Below, piece by piece: positions 45,701 through 58,852 of a stretch of 64,000 nucleotides of DNA. Where the stretch lies: positions 53,891,408 to 53,955,407 of the forward strand of contig OY829329.1 in the NCBI GenBank assembly GCA_963691655.1, written 5' to 3'. The position numbers and the translations under genes are program-made. The notes under the pieces are model-generated. The model did no database searches. It saw only the letters and a list, made by a program, of their open reading frames with translations, and was not told the origin of the DNA. This stretch comes from Toxonevra muliebris. Taxonomy: Eukaryota; Arthropoda; Insecta; Diptera; Pallopteridae. Numbering within the stretch: position 1 is the stretch's first letter; each line of letters begins with the position of its first letter.

Positions 45701-48420
45701 GATCATAACATCATCTTATTCAGATTCTTACAACTTCGAGACGGACTCTGCGATAATATGAAATTTAATAATATAACAGGCGCAAAAAATGGAGTACAGA
45801 AAATCATCTTTCTAATTTCTTAACGATTTTAGGATCAGGGAAAAGTTTCACTCAAATAAAACATTCGGACAATTATTCGAATCGATTTCGAACCTTCGTA
45901 TGTAACCTATCACTTGCGTTCTCTCCTGATTAATCGTTTAGAACTCTTCCCAGCGAATGACTTTTGGACGGGAGACTCGCAAGTGAGACAAATGAATCGC
46001 AGATTAATCTTCCACTATCGGAAATTAACCAACAAGCGTAACTTCAAAAATATTAATTTGCACAAACTTTTTTCCATTGGTATAGATATCACTGCTGTCG
46101 CTATTACAAAGCATAAATCCTACGCGATGTTCCCTCCCTCATCTGGCAACTCTTTTTCTCTCACTCTCTTTTTATTACTTTTATGCCTTTGTGTAATAAA
46201 GACGTGAATTTTCTGCATTTTCGCAGATTTTGTAAATTTTCTGTGAATTTCAAAATATATTTTCTTAGCGATTTGTTTTTGTGCTTTTTACTACTTTAAC
46301 TTTACTTGGATTTGGTTTGGTTGGATTTTTAAAAGTAAAACCACACCCCAGTAGCGTCAAAGTTTTCTAGATTTTTTTTTTGGATTGGTAAGGATAAAAA
46401 TTTACATATCCACACACATATCACACATATGCTTTTTGAAGTGGCATCAGTTGCATTTCTTTATTTTACATGTGAACACACACACACACGCACGCATACA
46501 TAAAGTAATCCCCAGTTAATTGTCCTCTTTATATTTGTGTATCGACGCTAGAAATATTATGTTTTTAGTTTAAACTATACTAAAATTGCTCGGTTAACTG
46601 CATTCCGCGGTTAATTGAACCAGATGTTGTACATTTTCATTGAAGTACTTAAGCAGGGACTACTGTTCATACATTGCAAGAGTGCATTTATGAAAACCAC
46701 ATGTAGGTATGCGTTTCTGTGTATGCCTTTTATTCGCTTGTATGCTTGTTGAATTATTATAAAAGAATCCTTTTGAGCAATATTTATGCTCCTTTTATTG
46801 TAGTGTGTGAGTGTGTGAAAAAGAATTTTCTCATGGCTTATGAGTATATGTTGTGGTTGTTGGTTGTTGATGAAAAAAAAGCACAATACAAACTGTGAAG
46901 AACTAAGAATAATTTTCTTAAATTATTAAATCAATTAAACCGAAAAATTTAATAACTTATATTCATAATTTAATTTTAAAATTGAGTTGAATCACATCTA
47001 AAGGAAAAATATGAAAAATTATAGCATAATTTCAATGGTTTAATTTTCATCTCAATTTTCGTAGCCACCACTGTAATTTTTGTTTGTATGAAACGAGACC
47101 GCATTCATTTAATACTTGGTCTTGTCTGTTTATTTCTTTCATGCACATTGTAGTAGAAAATTTGTAGAGAAAAGGAAACGTTTTACTGCATCAAAGAATT
47201 TAATCTAAATTTCTCAAGAAAACGGGAAAAGCAAGGATATTTTATAAGCGACGCTGCAGACAGAAAAAACAACAAAAAGACGTACACGAATAGACATAAA
47301 CTTAGAACAAATACATATGTATATTTGTATAGTTATACCAGATATCTGCATGCATAAATATATGAATACTAAGACCAAATGGCCAGATATATGTACACAA
47401 ACATTTACCAAGACATGTTATTACACACACATACCATTTACACAAATGCATGCAAACATATTTATATGCATATTTTTGCCACCTGTTGTCTGTCTATCTA
47501 AACGTCCGTCTGTAAAATTTCCTTACATTTGTATGTCTACTTGCACATATAAATCACAACGACACACACACATTACCCAGTATAAAAGACCAAGAAATAT
47601 ATTACGTACATATAGATTTTGCTATTGCTGCACTGATGTCATCATTCTTTGATGACGATGTTGATGATTATTAGAATGATCATAGAGATGTTAATGCGTA
47701 CAATCAAGTATAATAAAGAGACCATGTCCCTTTTGTATTTGGCTGTGTGTATTTGAGTGACTGAGTGTGTAGTAAAGAACAAGACAAATGGAAAATTAAT
47801 TTGCTTTTTCTAAAGTTAAATATAGGACGGTTCCCTGTGCCTAGTCTTCCCAATGGTCATCCTATTTTGCGCGTTCCACAACCATGTGAGATAGAGAGTC
47901 TCGTTATAGGGAACCAGCCACATTATCTGAAACCTCACTTGGTATCAAATATAGTGAATACGTCAGTCCCGATTGTCATTGCGTAGTTCATATCGGTCAT
48001 TGTCGTTTGGAAGGTATTTTTGACAACTTTATAATCGACGAAGAGGAGGTGAGCGTCCATCCAAGATATGACAATGAGTGAGTATCTGGTCAATGTTACT
48101 TACTGAGCCCGTATTAACACTTGTTGAAAAAAGTTATTTTTCATTTGATCTGTAGGCAGGCATTTTTATTGCTGTTAATGCAGTATTCTAGGGGCTTGGG
48201 ATGGAGAATATATGGTTAAGTCTGTGACAACCTTACTAACGAGCTAGGTCAAAGGTCTCAAGCCTCGGATAGGTTTCAGTACATTAAGAGCTTGCTGCTG
48301 AGCTGCTACTATACAACCTACCCCTTCTCTTCGGGAAATATAATCGCAACAGGGGACAGAGAATATTCAAAAGAAATGGCAGCAATCAGAAAAAAGGTAC
48401 TTTTAGGTTTTGCAACAAAA
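45701..48420. other. Mostly A+T-rich non-coding DNA with unplaced more complex sequence
   Basis: Segments 45715-46150 and 47765-48400 are less simple than their surroundings, and an open frame at 47765-47986 contains GRFPVPSLPNGHP. I recognise no protein family, and no repeat partner elsewhere in the window. CA-type microsatellites lie near 46482-46500. Confidence 0.4.
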
Positions 48421-49078
48421 CGTAAAGAAGGAGAGAAGACGGAAGTGAGAGAAGAGGAGACTTAAAGAAAAGGAAAGTGAGAGAAAAGAGGTGAGATAAG
48501 ATGAGAGAAGAGGGTGATGAGAAAAGATAGAGGTGAGAGAAGAGAGGGTGAGAGGTGTGAGGGAAGAGGGTGTGATAGAAGAGAGGGTGAAGGGTGTGAG
48601 AGAACAGGAGGTGTTAGAAGAGGGGGTGTTAGAAGAGGGGGTGATAGAAGAGAAGGTGAGAGAATAGGAGGTGAGCGAATAGAGGTGAGAGAAGAGGTGA
48701 TAAAAGAAGAGGGGATGAGAAGAAGGGGGTAAGAAAAGAGGAGGGTGAGAGAAAAGAAAAGGGAAAAGAGGAGGACAATGAAAGAAGTTGGGAGGGGAAA
48801 AGAGGGGAAGGGAGTAGAACACGATGAGGAAGAGGAATGTTAAAAAGGGGAAGAAGGATAAGAAGGAAACAAAAGAACAGTGGAAAGAAATAAAAGAAGG
48901 AGAAGGGGAAATAAGAAGAAATAGGAGAAGAAGGTGAACTGAGAAATGGAAGAATAAATAGAAGAAACATAGGAATGGAAAGGAAAATGTGGAAAAGCAA
49001 AAAAGTAAAGCACGAAAAGAAAAATTATGAAAAAGAAGTAAAACGAAAAAAAGAAGCGGAAGGGAAAAACTAAAAAAT
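48421..49078. repeat. Homopurine (GA-rich) tract of about 650 bp
   Basis: The plus strand is almost wholly A and G, with strings such as GAGAGAAGAGGGTG and AGAAGAGGGGGTGTTAGAAG repeated at roughly 11-24 bp in the first half, then plain GGAAAAGGAGAAG-type purine. The 239-residue open frame on the other strand (Phe/Ser/Leu/Pro only) is its translation and not a gene. Such mirror-like purine tracts can adopt triplex (H-DNA) structure; that is established for the sequence type, not shown here. Confidence 0.9.
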
Positions 49079-49124
49079 ATCGGGCACAAGGAAAAAAAAA
49101 TTATGAGTCTGCGGGCACACACAG

Positions 49125-49497
49125 TTGAAGTGAAACTTTGTTGTTTATTTGAAAATTATTAGAAAGCATTTATAAGAAATTCTGCTGAAGTTTTTGCAGC
49201 ATTCTTCCCTCTATTTTGTTATTGCTTTTCTTCTGTTGACACACTCTACACTTATCGACACAATCACGACTAACACGTAAAGAGTAAAGTTCCGCTATAT
49301 GCAATCACGCAGACGCTACTAATTCGGCGAGAAGTCGTGTCTCTGCATGATTGTATGCAGCCGATCCCTATATCACTTTGTTCACTAAACTAAACACTAA
49401 CAAAAGCATAACTTTGTTTCTTATTAGGAATGCAACAACAACGCGACTTACGTTGCAAAATTTTCCATTTACCCTCGCTAAAGAAGTTTCACTTCAA
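49125..49497. mobile_element. 373-bp segment with 14-bp perfect inverted ends: solo LTR or MITE
   Basis: The ends are TTGAAGTGAAACTT (49125-49138) and its exact inverse AAGTTTCACTTCAA (49484-49497). Internally TGAAG...CTTCA would also fit the TG...CA rule of an LTR. I could not find a target duplication, so the class is open. It begins just beyond the purine-rich tract. The interior has an imperfect hairpin around 49300-49365 (GCAATCACGCAG / GCATGATTGTATGC) and no protein. Confidence 0.5.
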
Positions 49498-51560
49498 AAA
49501 TAGAAGAAGAAGAAGACTGAAGAGGGAGTAAGATATAATATATTATTATTATTTATTTAATCTTAAAATAAATTTTAAAACTAATTCAAAGCTAAGCACT
49601 AGCTGCCAGGGCTATCATGGTTTCCCATGAAGATGCTATTTAAAACTGGTATTATTAATAACTCATGAGATGAACACATTTATATTTCAATCGACTTAGT
49701 CTGTGTAAAGAATATAGACAAATTATCGCAAATTTTTAAAATTATTATTATATAAATTATTATAAGAACTTCAAAGTAGATTTGCCACAAATTAATAATT
49801 ATTAAAAAAACGCTAAATAAATATAAGTGACATATTTGTGATCAAGCAAAAGAAATAAAAAGACAAACATTCATTCACATACATGCGAGTAAATATTTTA
49901 ATGGGCATACACGTATGCAAGAGTGAGCGAGTGAGTAAAATCGACCCGTCCATAAATGTCAGTCAAATGTCAGAGTGCATATGTGTCATCAATGTTGCTA
50001 CCTTGATAAACGTACTAACATTTCATATGTATACTACATATACAACACAGACTCTGAAAAAAACAACAAACTTTGACAGTGAAACTCAAATAATTACGAT
50101 GGATTATAAAGACAGATGAATGGACATAATGAAACCAACAAAAAACCACATGAGAGCGCAATAAAAAAATGTCCAGAATAATCCATCAACACAGACAGCC
50201 ACAAGAATTTAACATATACATAAACTTGTATTTATGTATTCGCCACACACCTAGTTGGAAATTTAGATATCAATAAATAAAGTCATCAATCAATGATGAT
50301 AGTAAGAATTTACATTATTCAGGATTACACTTAAAATAAATCCTTCAATAATTTCTATTAAAAGACTAGTTCATTAAATAGAGTAAGAATTTTCTCAAAA
50401 AAGCTCAACTACTTTTTTTTTCATTTAACGAAAATATTAAACATATTTTTGATTGAATTTAAACATGACAGGAGGACTCAGCCCTTCTACGTCACTAATT
50501 GTATATAACATTATGTACCATCACTTGACATTACAATATCATTATTGATACATCCATTACCGATAACAGTCTCAGATTTATTAACACTTTTTGACATCAT
50601 TTCCTACTTGGTACTGAAATAGAGAGAAAACCAAACATTTGTATATCAAAATTATTGACTCAACTTAAATTGTTTGGAATGCGTCCTTGGAATACTATAT
50701 ACCGTCTCTCCCTTCTCTCCTCCTCGTTTATATTAATTTAAGACGCAAACAGAGAAGAGTGGTGACGAGCAAATAGAAGAGTAGCGCCATCTCTCTATGC
50801 ATGCGGTCGTCTGCCAGACATACACGAATTATCTCATCAAATGAGTAACGATGCGTTAATTTCCATAATGGAATTTTCACTAGCTCCAAAACCAAAACTG
50901 AACTTTTAGCATCAACTTCTTCAATTCAATTCTATACTATATGTACTACACTAAACGACCGACTGCAACAGATACTCGTTGAAGTGATGAAGTCAAATTG
51001 AAATCATTGAGGCATACGGAAACGGAAGTAGTAGTAAAAACATAAGCTTTAGTTATTGTATTGAAATGCTCATGGGTAAAAGTTTAACTAGCTAAGTATG
51101 TAACAGCAGCAGCAATATTATTCATGTGTATAGTAAATTGAATAAATTAGTCTGATGAAGTGATGTGAAGTGAAGTGGCTGGGGTTGTTGGTAACGTATC
51201 AACCACTTACTTTTTCTCTATGTAGAGATCGAGAACCTTTTCATGTAACCGTTATATATTGATTTGCTTAAGATAACAACAAAAGCAACAACAACAACAT
51301 GAGCAAATAAAATAATTTATTATGCCGCATTACTCTCACTTAACTTGGAATTTGAATACATATAAAGGAGTCGGATTTTATACTTGCAATGATATGAATG
51401 TATGAAAAAGTATCAATGCAAATTGTAATGTTGCATGTAAATATGCAATGATTTTATTTTTAAATTGTGCTATAAAACTTTTCAGCTTAAAAGTTTAATA
51501 AAATCAACACACATATGTTTTTAAGCTGCATACATGTTGATTTGTATGAATCAAATTATC
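49498..51560. other. A+T-rich non-coding DNA
   Basis: No gene or strong paired repeat recognised. A CTCTCCCTTCTCTCCTCCTC pyrimidine stretch lies near 50706. Confidence 0.5.
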
Positions 51561-51568
51561 ATATATGA

Positions 51569-52020
51569 TAATAAAAGAAAATTTAAAAGCATACATTTAG
51601 GCTTAACATAAAAATAGTCATAGAAAGTGCTGAATCGAGGCACCTAATATAGGTGTCAGTGATAGATATTAAGGAGTAGACTAATTTTGCATTTTCAGAA
51701 CATCTAGCAATAATTTGTGACTATTTTTAATTAATTTTCCCAAATTTTTAGATGTATAAACTTGGTGGCTAGTTGGAACTCTTACAATATAATATCAGGC
51801 ATTTCTTAGGTATCCATTGGATAGATTCTTAGGAGTAGTTTAGTACTGAATTCTCAGAACATCTACTACATATTATCTTGCGATTATTTTAAATTGATTT
51901 TTGAAAATTGACATATTCTAATAAAGAGCTCAAATATATAGGAAGGAAAATTTTAAAGCATACTTTTAGCCTCAAAATAAAAGCAGGCAAACTGAAGCGT
52001 CTAAATTTTGCATTTCATTC
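51569..52020. repeat. Degenerate tandem duplication
   Basis: AAAATTTAAAAGCATACATTTAGGC near 51579 recurs as AAAATTTTAAAGCATACTTTTAGCC near 51948. ATATTAAGGAGTAGACTAAT and TTTTCAGAACATCTA near 51665 recur about 175 bp later as ATTCTTAGGAGTAGTTTAGT and TCTCAGAACATCTA. This is old tandem duplication of undetermined origin. Confidence 0.6.
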
Positions 52021-54990
52021 GGAATTCGAATAATTATTTTTTAGCTTGAAGAAAATATTCGAAGGGTTTAAAATTGCATAGCGATATTTCCCTTATAGAA
52101 AAGGCCAGGATATTCTACATTTCAGCAAATTATAATCCTTAAATTGATGGGAATCACAACAATTAGGTGATTTTAACTTTTCTTCAGTAGATTTCTGTGA
52201 AGCAGCAGCATCTCGAAACCATCAAGCACTTCACATGTAAATGTCATTATAAGTATATTGATGGATTGAAAGCAGATGCAAGCAAGTGATCATTTGAGGA
52301 TTAAACCCATAAAACAGTTTTTAATTGAAAACAAGACATTTCCGTAAAAAGATCACATTTGATGTTGCAAATTCGTATCATTATCTAAAATTGAAGATAT
52401 GAGAATGCCATCGTTGAAGTGTTAGATCATGTGCATGAAACCAAAACAGACCCAACATGAAGCGATTTGTTAGTTTTTAGGAGACTATGAAAATTAAATC
52501 TGAAGGTTAATTTTCAAAGTCATGACTTAAGTTCATGTTTATTTCGATTTGTTTTAGTTTATCTTCAAGATTTTCACGCCCAAGTTTTGTTTATAGGCGT
52601 TTATTTATATTAGCTATCAGTGACTACGCTTTAAAATCAGAGCATTCAGTTGCATACTTTTAAATAATCTTCAATACAGTTTTGATTACATTTTTCACTA
52701 CACACATCAAGACGCCAAAATTTTCAAGCCAATATTTTGCTTGTTGACGAAACGGCAGGATGAATAAAAAAATATCCTACATATAGTATTTCATTCCCCT
52801 CCAAATTTCTTTAGTTTGACGCAATATTTTCCAACATCTACAAATAAAAATCGGGGTGCTTAAATATTAAGGAAAATCACAAAGAGAAAATAAAAAGAAT
52901 TGACGCGAAAAAAATCTGCCTGTCTGAACTCAGAGTTTTTGCAGAAATGTATTAAGGATTTACAATTTCAACACAGATTCATGCCTTAAAGTATATTCCA
53001 GCAGTTTTTAAACTTTCTTTCGAGTGTTTAAGATAATTGCATTACATGTTAGAAGCTTTTTATTAAATTTTATAGCGCTGCAAAATATACAAACAAAGCC
53101 CCTTTATTTTTGTTTTATTTGTTTGATGCACGCATTTAATATTTGTAATGAGGGTCACTCACTAGTAAACTCTTCTGATAAATGCAAATGTTATTTGCAC
53201 AAAGGAGCTCAGTCTTTAAACAAATAAAAACACACTTGAGATATTACAGCAGATATACGAGTATGTATATAGCAATAGCATTGGGTCATTAAAAAATGTT
53301 TTTTTAAAGAAAGAGTAGTAGTGGAACATTTGTATGTAAAAAAGTATGTAGAACAGAATAAATACAAGGGCGATAAGTGCCTACTACATTTCGAAAGCTT
53401 CATAGCATATTTTCTAGAAAAAAAAAAGACGAGAATAAAATAAGCAGCAGTAGAAATTATAAAAAAGTAGCGCATTTATAAAAAAGAAAAAATTATATGC
53501 TTTGAAATGTTTATCATAGATAAGTAGCTACAATTAAATAGCTCCTAAAGTTATGCAACATCTTTTTTTTCTACATATTTATTCTTTTTTTGAGCTTGCT
53601 ACCGATACATATTTACTTAAAGCATATCTAAGGGCGGGCAGCATTTAATATAACAACAACAGCGCATAAAATGGAAACAAAAACGATACTCTTATGTACG
53701 CATACTTTTGAATAAATTAAAACATTTCCTCTCCATTATGAAGGATGAAGAAGTAGTGGGTAGATACCGAAGAAGAAGCAGAACAGTAGCTGCAGCATAA
53801 ATAGATGAAAACAGCGTAAAAACCTTCACTTAAATTAAGCGTAGCATAAATGATGCGAGGGACAGGGGCACGAGCACTGAAGGTCGCTATGTTGTTTGAG
53901 TTGAGCGTTGTTAAGTTGTTCGTTTATTCGTTCGTTCGTTGTCTCTGACTCTGTAACATAATTAAATTAATTAAGTTAAGTGAATGCCATTAGAATGAAT
54001 GATTTTCTTCTTTTTTAACTTGTTTTTTTTTTTTTGGTTCGAGCAATACAGCAGCATTGAGAATTAAAGAAGAAAAATAAAGAAAGAAAGTGAGAGTGAG
54101 AGAACAGCAATACACTAACTAGTAAGAAATAAAACAAATTTGTAAATTACGCCTAAAATTAGGCAAAATTAAGTGAGAAACATAATTTTTGAAGGTAGGC
54201 AGGATATACAACGTTAATTATTACATTTGAGATTGAAAGAATGTGCGTTTATAAATTAAGATGAATTTAATAGAGTTATGAATTTAGAATGTAAGAATAA
54301 CAAGGACAAATTGTGAGGGTATTGCTTTGGAATGTAGCATACTTTTGAACCAAATAAATAGAAATCCAATTATTTAATTTGAAGTGCAGCTCCGATAGTA
54401 TTCGTATTTTACTTATTATTGTATATATTTAGGCATTTTAAAAATTATAAATTTACATACATTTGCAAAGAATGTAAAAGAAGCAGTACTGTTTTTAAAC
54501 ATTTCACACTATTGTTTTGTAAAGACTATAAATAAGAGATATGAAAGAACAGATAGAAGAAAGAATAATATATTTATAGCATATATTTAGGCCTTCTAGA
54601 TTATAGTATTGGTTCAAATGGAAATCTTTTGTTTAGATTTTGCTGTTTCTTTATTGTCAAAACCTGTGATGTGATTTTGTACTTTACGATATTCATATTC
54701 CAACGAAATTGCGCACTTCGTCGTGGTAAGGGGGCTGAGTGAAGTTAACGACTCACAGATTCATCACAATATAACAAATAAAATCAAAAAATAATCAAGA
54801 GACTGGATCACACAAGGTTGTTGATCCAGCAAAAATTTCGCAGTCCAAAATTGAGTATATTTGATACTTTGGGTCATCCAATATTATTTTTCCTTATTTA
54901 CTTCTCCTATGACGGCCAATAATAATATTTTTAAACAAAAATATTACTTTCGGATTTCGACCCAAAATTACCTCAGTCAAACAAAAATTA
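52021..54990. other. A+T-rich non-coding DNA
   Basis: No gene recognised. It contains the short repeat at 52476-52540. The rest has no recognisable protein or element. Confidence 0.5.
52476..52540 (-). repeat. Short dispersed repeat, copy 2
   Basis: Inverse of 63528-63605: TTTTTAGGAGACTATGAAAA, TTAAATCTGAAGGTTAATTT and CAAAGTCATGACTTAAGTTC. It contains the 12-bp palindrome AAGTCATGACTT. Confidence 0.65.
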
Positions 54991-56060
54991 TGTGTATTGT
55001 ATTGTATTGTATTAGTGAGGTTTATATATATTTATACCGCGACCTATAAGATCTATTGTACGTCCCTCTTCTCTATCTAGTCTGATTTGCCTAGAGTGCT
55101 TCATCCAGTCCAGTTTCCCTCAAGAATTTGAGTATTGCGCCCGGATCTATTGATGCTAGTTCTGTACTGGGCACTTTGTACATACCCAGATATTTCATTC
55201 TTTTGTGGATCAGTGCTCCACACTGACCTAAGATATGTTCTGATGATTCATCTTCCTCATTACAAAACCTACAAATTGAGCTTTCTTCAACTCCTATTTT
55301 GCAAAGGAATATACGCAGTCTGTTTTTGTTAAGACCAATGCAGAATGCGTATCTATTCTTGTTATAGTTACCTAGAAGCGTTTTGGATTGCCTCAGTCCC
55401 AGAAGATTATTAAAGAGTTCTTGCCTCTTGTTCTTCTCTTCCTGCCTGAGTACTTCCCTGATTACTCTATCTCCTATTCTACAGAAGGGTTCAGGTCCCA
55501 CGAAAGTGGTCGCTGCTCCCTTTCTAGCAGGCTCGTCTGCCTGCTCATTGCCCTCTATTCCTAAGTGTCCAGGAACCCAACATAGGGCGACTTTATTGTC
55601 CTTGCCCGGCTTATTGAACTTGCTCAAACAGTCCCACACTAGTTTAGAGGTGATCTCAGAGGAGCATAATGCTCGAATGGCTGCCTGGCTATCCAACATG
55701 ATAGCGATATTTTGCCGTTGTACTTCCTGAATTGCACCCATATATCGATTGCGTGAATTTCAGCTTGAAAGATGCTGATACTTCCCCATCGGCTCAGAGT
55801 GTTTGATTCTTGGCCCAAATACTAGTGCCCCAGTTCCATCCTTAGTTCGTGACCCATCTGTATACCATTTAATCGTGTGCTCTTTGAGAGTGTAGTTATG
55901 TTCTACACTCTCCCATTCATTCTTACTACTAAGTTTTGCAACAAAGTGTTTCTCAAAACTATACTGTTTGCCCATTCTGTCCTGGGGACAGTCCAAGAGA
56001 TAATTGTCTTTCGCCGGGTTATCTCGGTTTTCAGGCCCTATAGACCAAAATTATGGGTAA
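54991..56060 (-). mobile_element. 5'-truncated non-LTR retrotransposon (LINE family 2), copy D
   Basis: On the minus strand, same family as 44998-45700 but longer. The 3' tail is a pentamer repeat (plus strand TGTATTGTATTGTATTGTATT at the left edge), preceded by ACCGCGACCTATAAGATCTA. Coding remnants reach back past the RNase H start to NPAKDNYLLDCPQDRMGKQ near 55990-56030. The exact 5' break is uncertain. Confidence 0.88.
55091..55996 (-). pseudogene. LINE ORF2 C-terminal remnant with RNase H (copy D)
   Basis: Two in-order frames on the minus strand. 55996-55760 has IKWYTDGSRTKDGTGALVFG, the first RNase H Asp. Between the frames FQAEIHAI holds the catalytic Glu but is preceded by a stop. 55741-55091 has MLDSQAAIRAL (third Asp) and WVPGHLGIEGNEQADEPARK (His and last Asp). 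It then has CRFCNEEDESSEHILGQC (C-x2-C-x8-H-x4-C) and ends FLRETGLDEAL. RNase H degrades the RNA template in reverse transcription. The in-frame stop and the missing reverse transcriptase make it inactive. The order RNase H then CCHC matches family 1, but the sequence is clearly a different family. Confidence 0.87.
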
Positions 56061-56717
56061 CGACGTGGGCTGGGAAATAAAGCGTCTCACTGAGTTCTTT
56101 TCAATCAAGAAAGTGTCAATGCATCTTCATATTGATTGGAAGTGAAGTTAAAATTTCATTTTTATGTACTGTACTTCGAATTTAAATTCAAAAGACCAAT
56201 TTTCCAAGCTTATAGTAATAAAAAGCTTGTTTAAAAGTACGCACACTTTATTGCATACTTTAAGGCTTTTTAATTTCATTTTTTACATTGGATGCACACT
56301 CTTGTGCTGCAATGCCTAAACAAATGTGCACAGTAGGAAATTTCTTTAAATTGTATTGCATTTTTACAAAAGAAGTATTGAAATTAGCATTGAAGCATAT
56401 TACTTAAATTTAAAATGAAACAATTTTATGCAGAAAAAAATATGAGAAAATTTGTACTAGAAATTGAGACAGTATCATTTTACAATACTATTTAAATTCA
56501 ATGAAACTATTTAGTTCAACTTAATTTCAGTTCAAACTTCCATTCATAATTTTTCCAATTTCATTAAAAATTTTTATATTTACAACAAAAATTTTATTAA
56601 AAACAATTCAATCAAAGTGTAATTTATTGTTTCTACATTGGTTTTTTAATCTGGTGGTTAAGTGTTAAGGGCTTTCTGATTTGAAAAATCGTATGAACTA
56701 TAAAAAACACTCCAACT
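56061..56717. other. A+T-rich non-coding DNA
   Basis: No gene or paired repeat recognised. Confidence 0.5.
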
Positions 56718-56788
56718 GCCTTTGTAGTCTAGTATTAGCGTGCTAAAAAATCATCTCTAAAGATACGGGTTCGATTCATGGCGAGGGC
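56718..56788 (+). other. tRNA-like sequence, degenerate
   Basis: A 71-bp stretch whose ends GCCTTTG and CGAGGGC pair over all seven acceptor positions (two G-U). A box B (GGGTTCGATTC, 56767-56777) and a weak box A (TAGTCTAGTATT) are present. The D and anticodon arms do not fold properly, so it is a tRNA pseudogene or the head of another SINE family rather than a working tRNA. No anticodon can be assigned. Confidence 0.42.
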
Positions 56789-58440
56789 ATGATCTCTTAT
56801 CTATACCTTCTTTTCTCATTCAGCAAAATGATTTGCATTCATCCGCTGTTGGTTGTTCATTGCATTTAAGTTTCAGCAATATTTTCATGAGTATAAACAC
56901 TTTTCCCAAGTGGATCAAAATATTTCCTAGCAGGTTCATGTATATGTATGTGTGCGTCTGTGGAAATATTTTGCCCTTCACATTGAAATCATATTAAATT
57001 TAATGCAACGTCGAGCATTTGATTTGACATCACAGCAGCAACAGCAATAACAACAACAACAAAAACCACTTACCAGTAAAATAACATTTATATAATATGT
57101 ATTATTTATGTACAAGCTATGTGTTTTACATTGGAAGGATTAAAATATTTGATAAATCGTTTTTATATGAAAGTATACTTCAGTGCGTATGAGCAACACA
57201 AAAAATATTTCCATTTTTTTTTTTCAAATAAATACAAATTCGAAATTTTTTAAAGAATCCAAAACCAAAAAAAATCTCCGTAAATACACAATTTTCGCTC
57301 ACGCTTCCAATTTAGTTATCAGTTAATCTGTGAATTTTCATGTTTGTCTTCTTCTTACACCTTAATGATTTCATTTTCCCCCTAGAGCATAAAAAAAATA
57401 AGGAAAAAAATGCAGCAAATCCTACAAAATCTCATTTTACCAAAACTCAAGAGTGTAACAGCAATACGCACATACATACACACACACATATATTCATATA
57501 CAAGCAAGAACAAGTCTACCACACATACACACACACACAATAAAATACCGTATAAGTGCCAAAAAGATAAAGAATCATTATCTGTGCGATTAGGCAGCAG
57601 CAATGGCAAAAAGCAGATGATGTTTCGCCACACCACTACTACTTTACACACACACACACACATACTCTTTTCTCCCCTATTCCTCATTGCTTTAGTTATG
57701 CTAATGTGCTTGCTACTGTGCCGTGTGGCAAAAGGCGCGCATATCTATATGTATGTGTATATGAATGCGAGCGTCAAAATTCACAGCTCAATGAAACACC
57801 AGCGATTTAATAATAGCAAGCAGCATTGAAGAAGCATAAAGAGAATTTTTGATGATGCTTGGAAATTGGGTGCAGGCAGTGGCAGTCAGAATATTTTTGT
57901 ATGCGCGTGATGACATGACAATCGATTTTATGTAAAGTAGATGTGATGAACAACATTTGTACACACTCAAACATTCACACACACACCCACACACATACAT
58001 ACGAAAATGTTTCTACTAAATCCGTATTCTGATAGATAGATAGATCGATAGATACTCAATAAGCAACAGCAACAGCATTGATGAGTGATGGATTTTTTCT
58101 TTCTTTCTTTTGAGAATTTGTAAGAACATTTTACGTTTTGATATAAGAAGAAGCTGCCGCTGCCGCTGCCGCTAACAAATAGAAAACGTTTTCAGCTTTA
58201 CATAATAGCAAATCAAGTAAACCTTTTTCAAATCGATGAACATAGATAACTACATATGTATTAGTGCTACCATTTTTTCTTTAAAAATATTCATTCAAAA
58301 TAAATTTAAAATAAAATCATTAATTTTTATTGGCAATTTAATTAACATGAAATCGATATTTTAATTAGCGCTGCATTTTTTTACGCTTCAAGACGTACAG
58401 AGAAGTATAAATATTTTTGCTGAAAATTGAACTAATGGCA
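56789..58440. other. A+T-rich non-coding DNA with CA microsatellites
   Basis: (CA)n or CATA runs near 57475-57540, 57646-57664 and 57962-57995; CAA runs near 57033-57060; a GATA run near 58034-58055; a CTGCCG triplet run near 58153-58172. Overlapping open frames there are Thr/His/Tyr-rich translations of the repeats. No gene is recognised. Confidence 0.55.
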
Positions 58441-58852
58441 AAGCTGGTGTCTAAAAATAAGAAATTGATATTTTTACATTTTACACCTAAAACTATGCAA
58501 AAAAGGAAATAGGGGAAAAAGGGGAGGGACCCCATTTCAAGATTTAAATAGTTGTTGTAAAGTTTAACCACTGAATACAAGAAATATTCAAATCTGTATT
58601 TTGTAAAATTTCCCATACTTTATCACTGTTATTTTGAAATTTCACACCTATAAATATGCAATAAAAGAAATATTTACTTCAATTTTGGTCTAGAATGGTC
58701 TTTCTAGGGGGAGATATATAAAAAAAGAAGAGAAAGTGGTAAAAGAAATCAAAACTAGCAGCAAGACTACTATCTCAAACAACAAAAAAGGCCTCCAATA
58801 TTAAATATTTACATTCATTCTAAATTTCAGATATATTGAAAAGATATATACC
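58441..58852. repeat. Degenerate repeat with the TTTCACACCTAAAA-TATGCAA motif, left part
   Basis: TTTTACACCTAAAACTATGCAA near 58480 and TTTCACACCTATAAATATGCAA near 58640 lie about 160 bp apart, each followed by AAAAGGAAAT-type sequence and CATACTTTATCACTG-like sequence. The series continues beyond the mariner at 59750-60210, so the mariner appears to split it. Confidence 0.55.

Noticed and set aside
48403..49122. 239-codon open frame on the minus strand
   Set aside because: It is only Phe/Ser/Leu/Pro from a homopyrimidine strand and has no protein-like complexity.
51153..51160. CTGATGA at 51153 as a third hammerhead
   Set aside because: No following stem II, GAAA or cleavage-site pairing.
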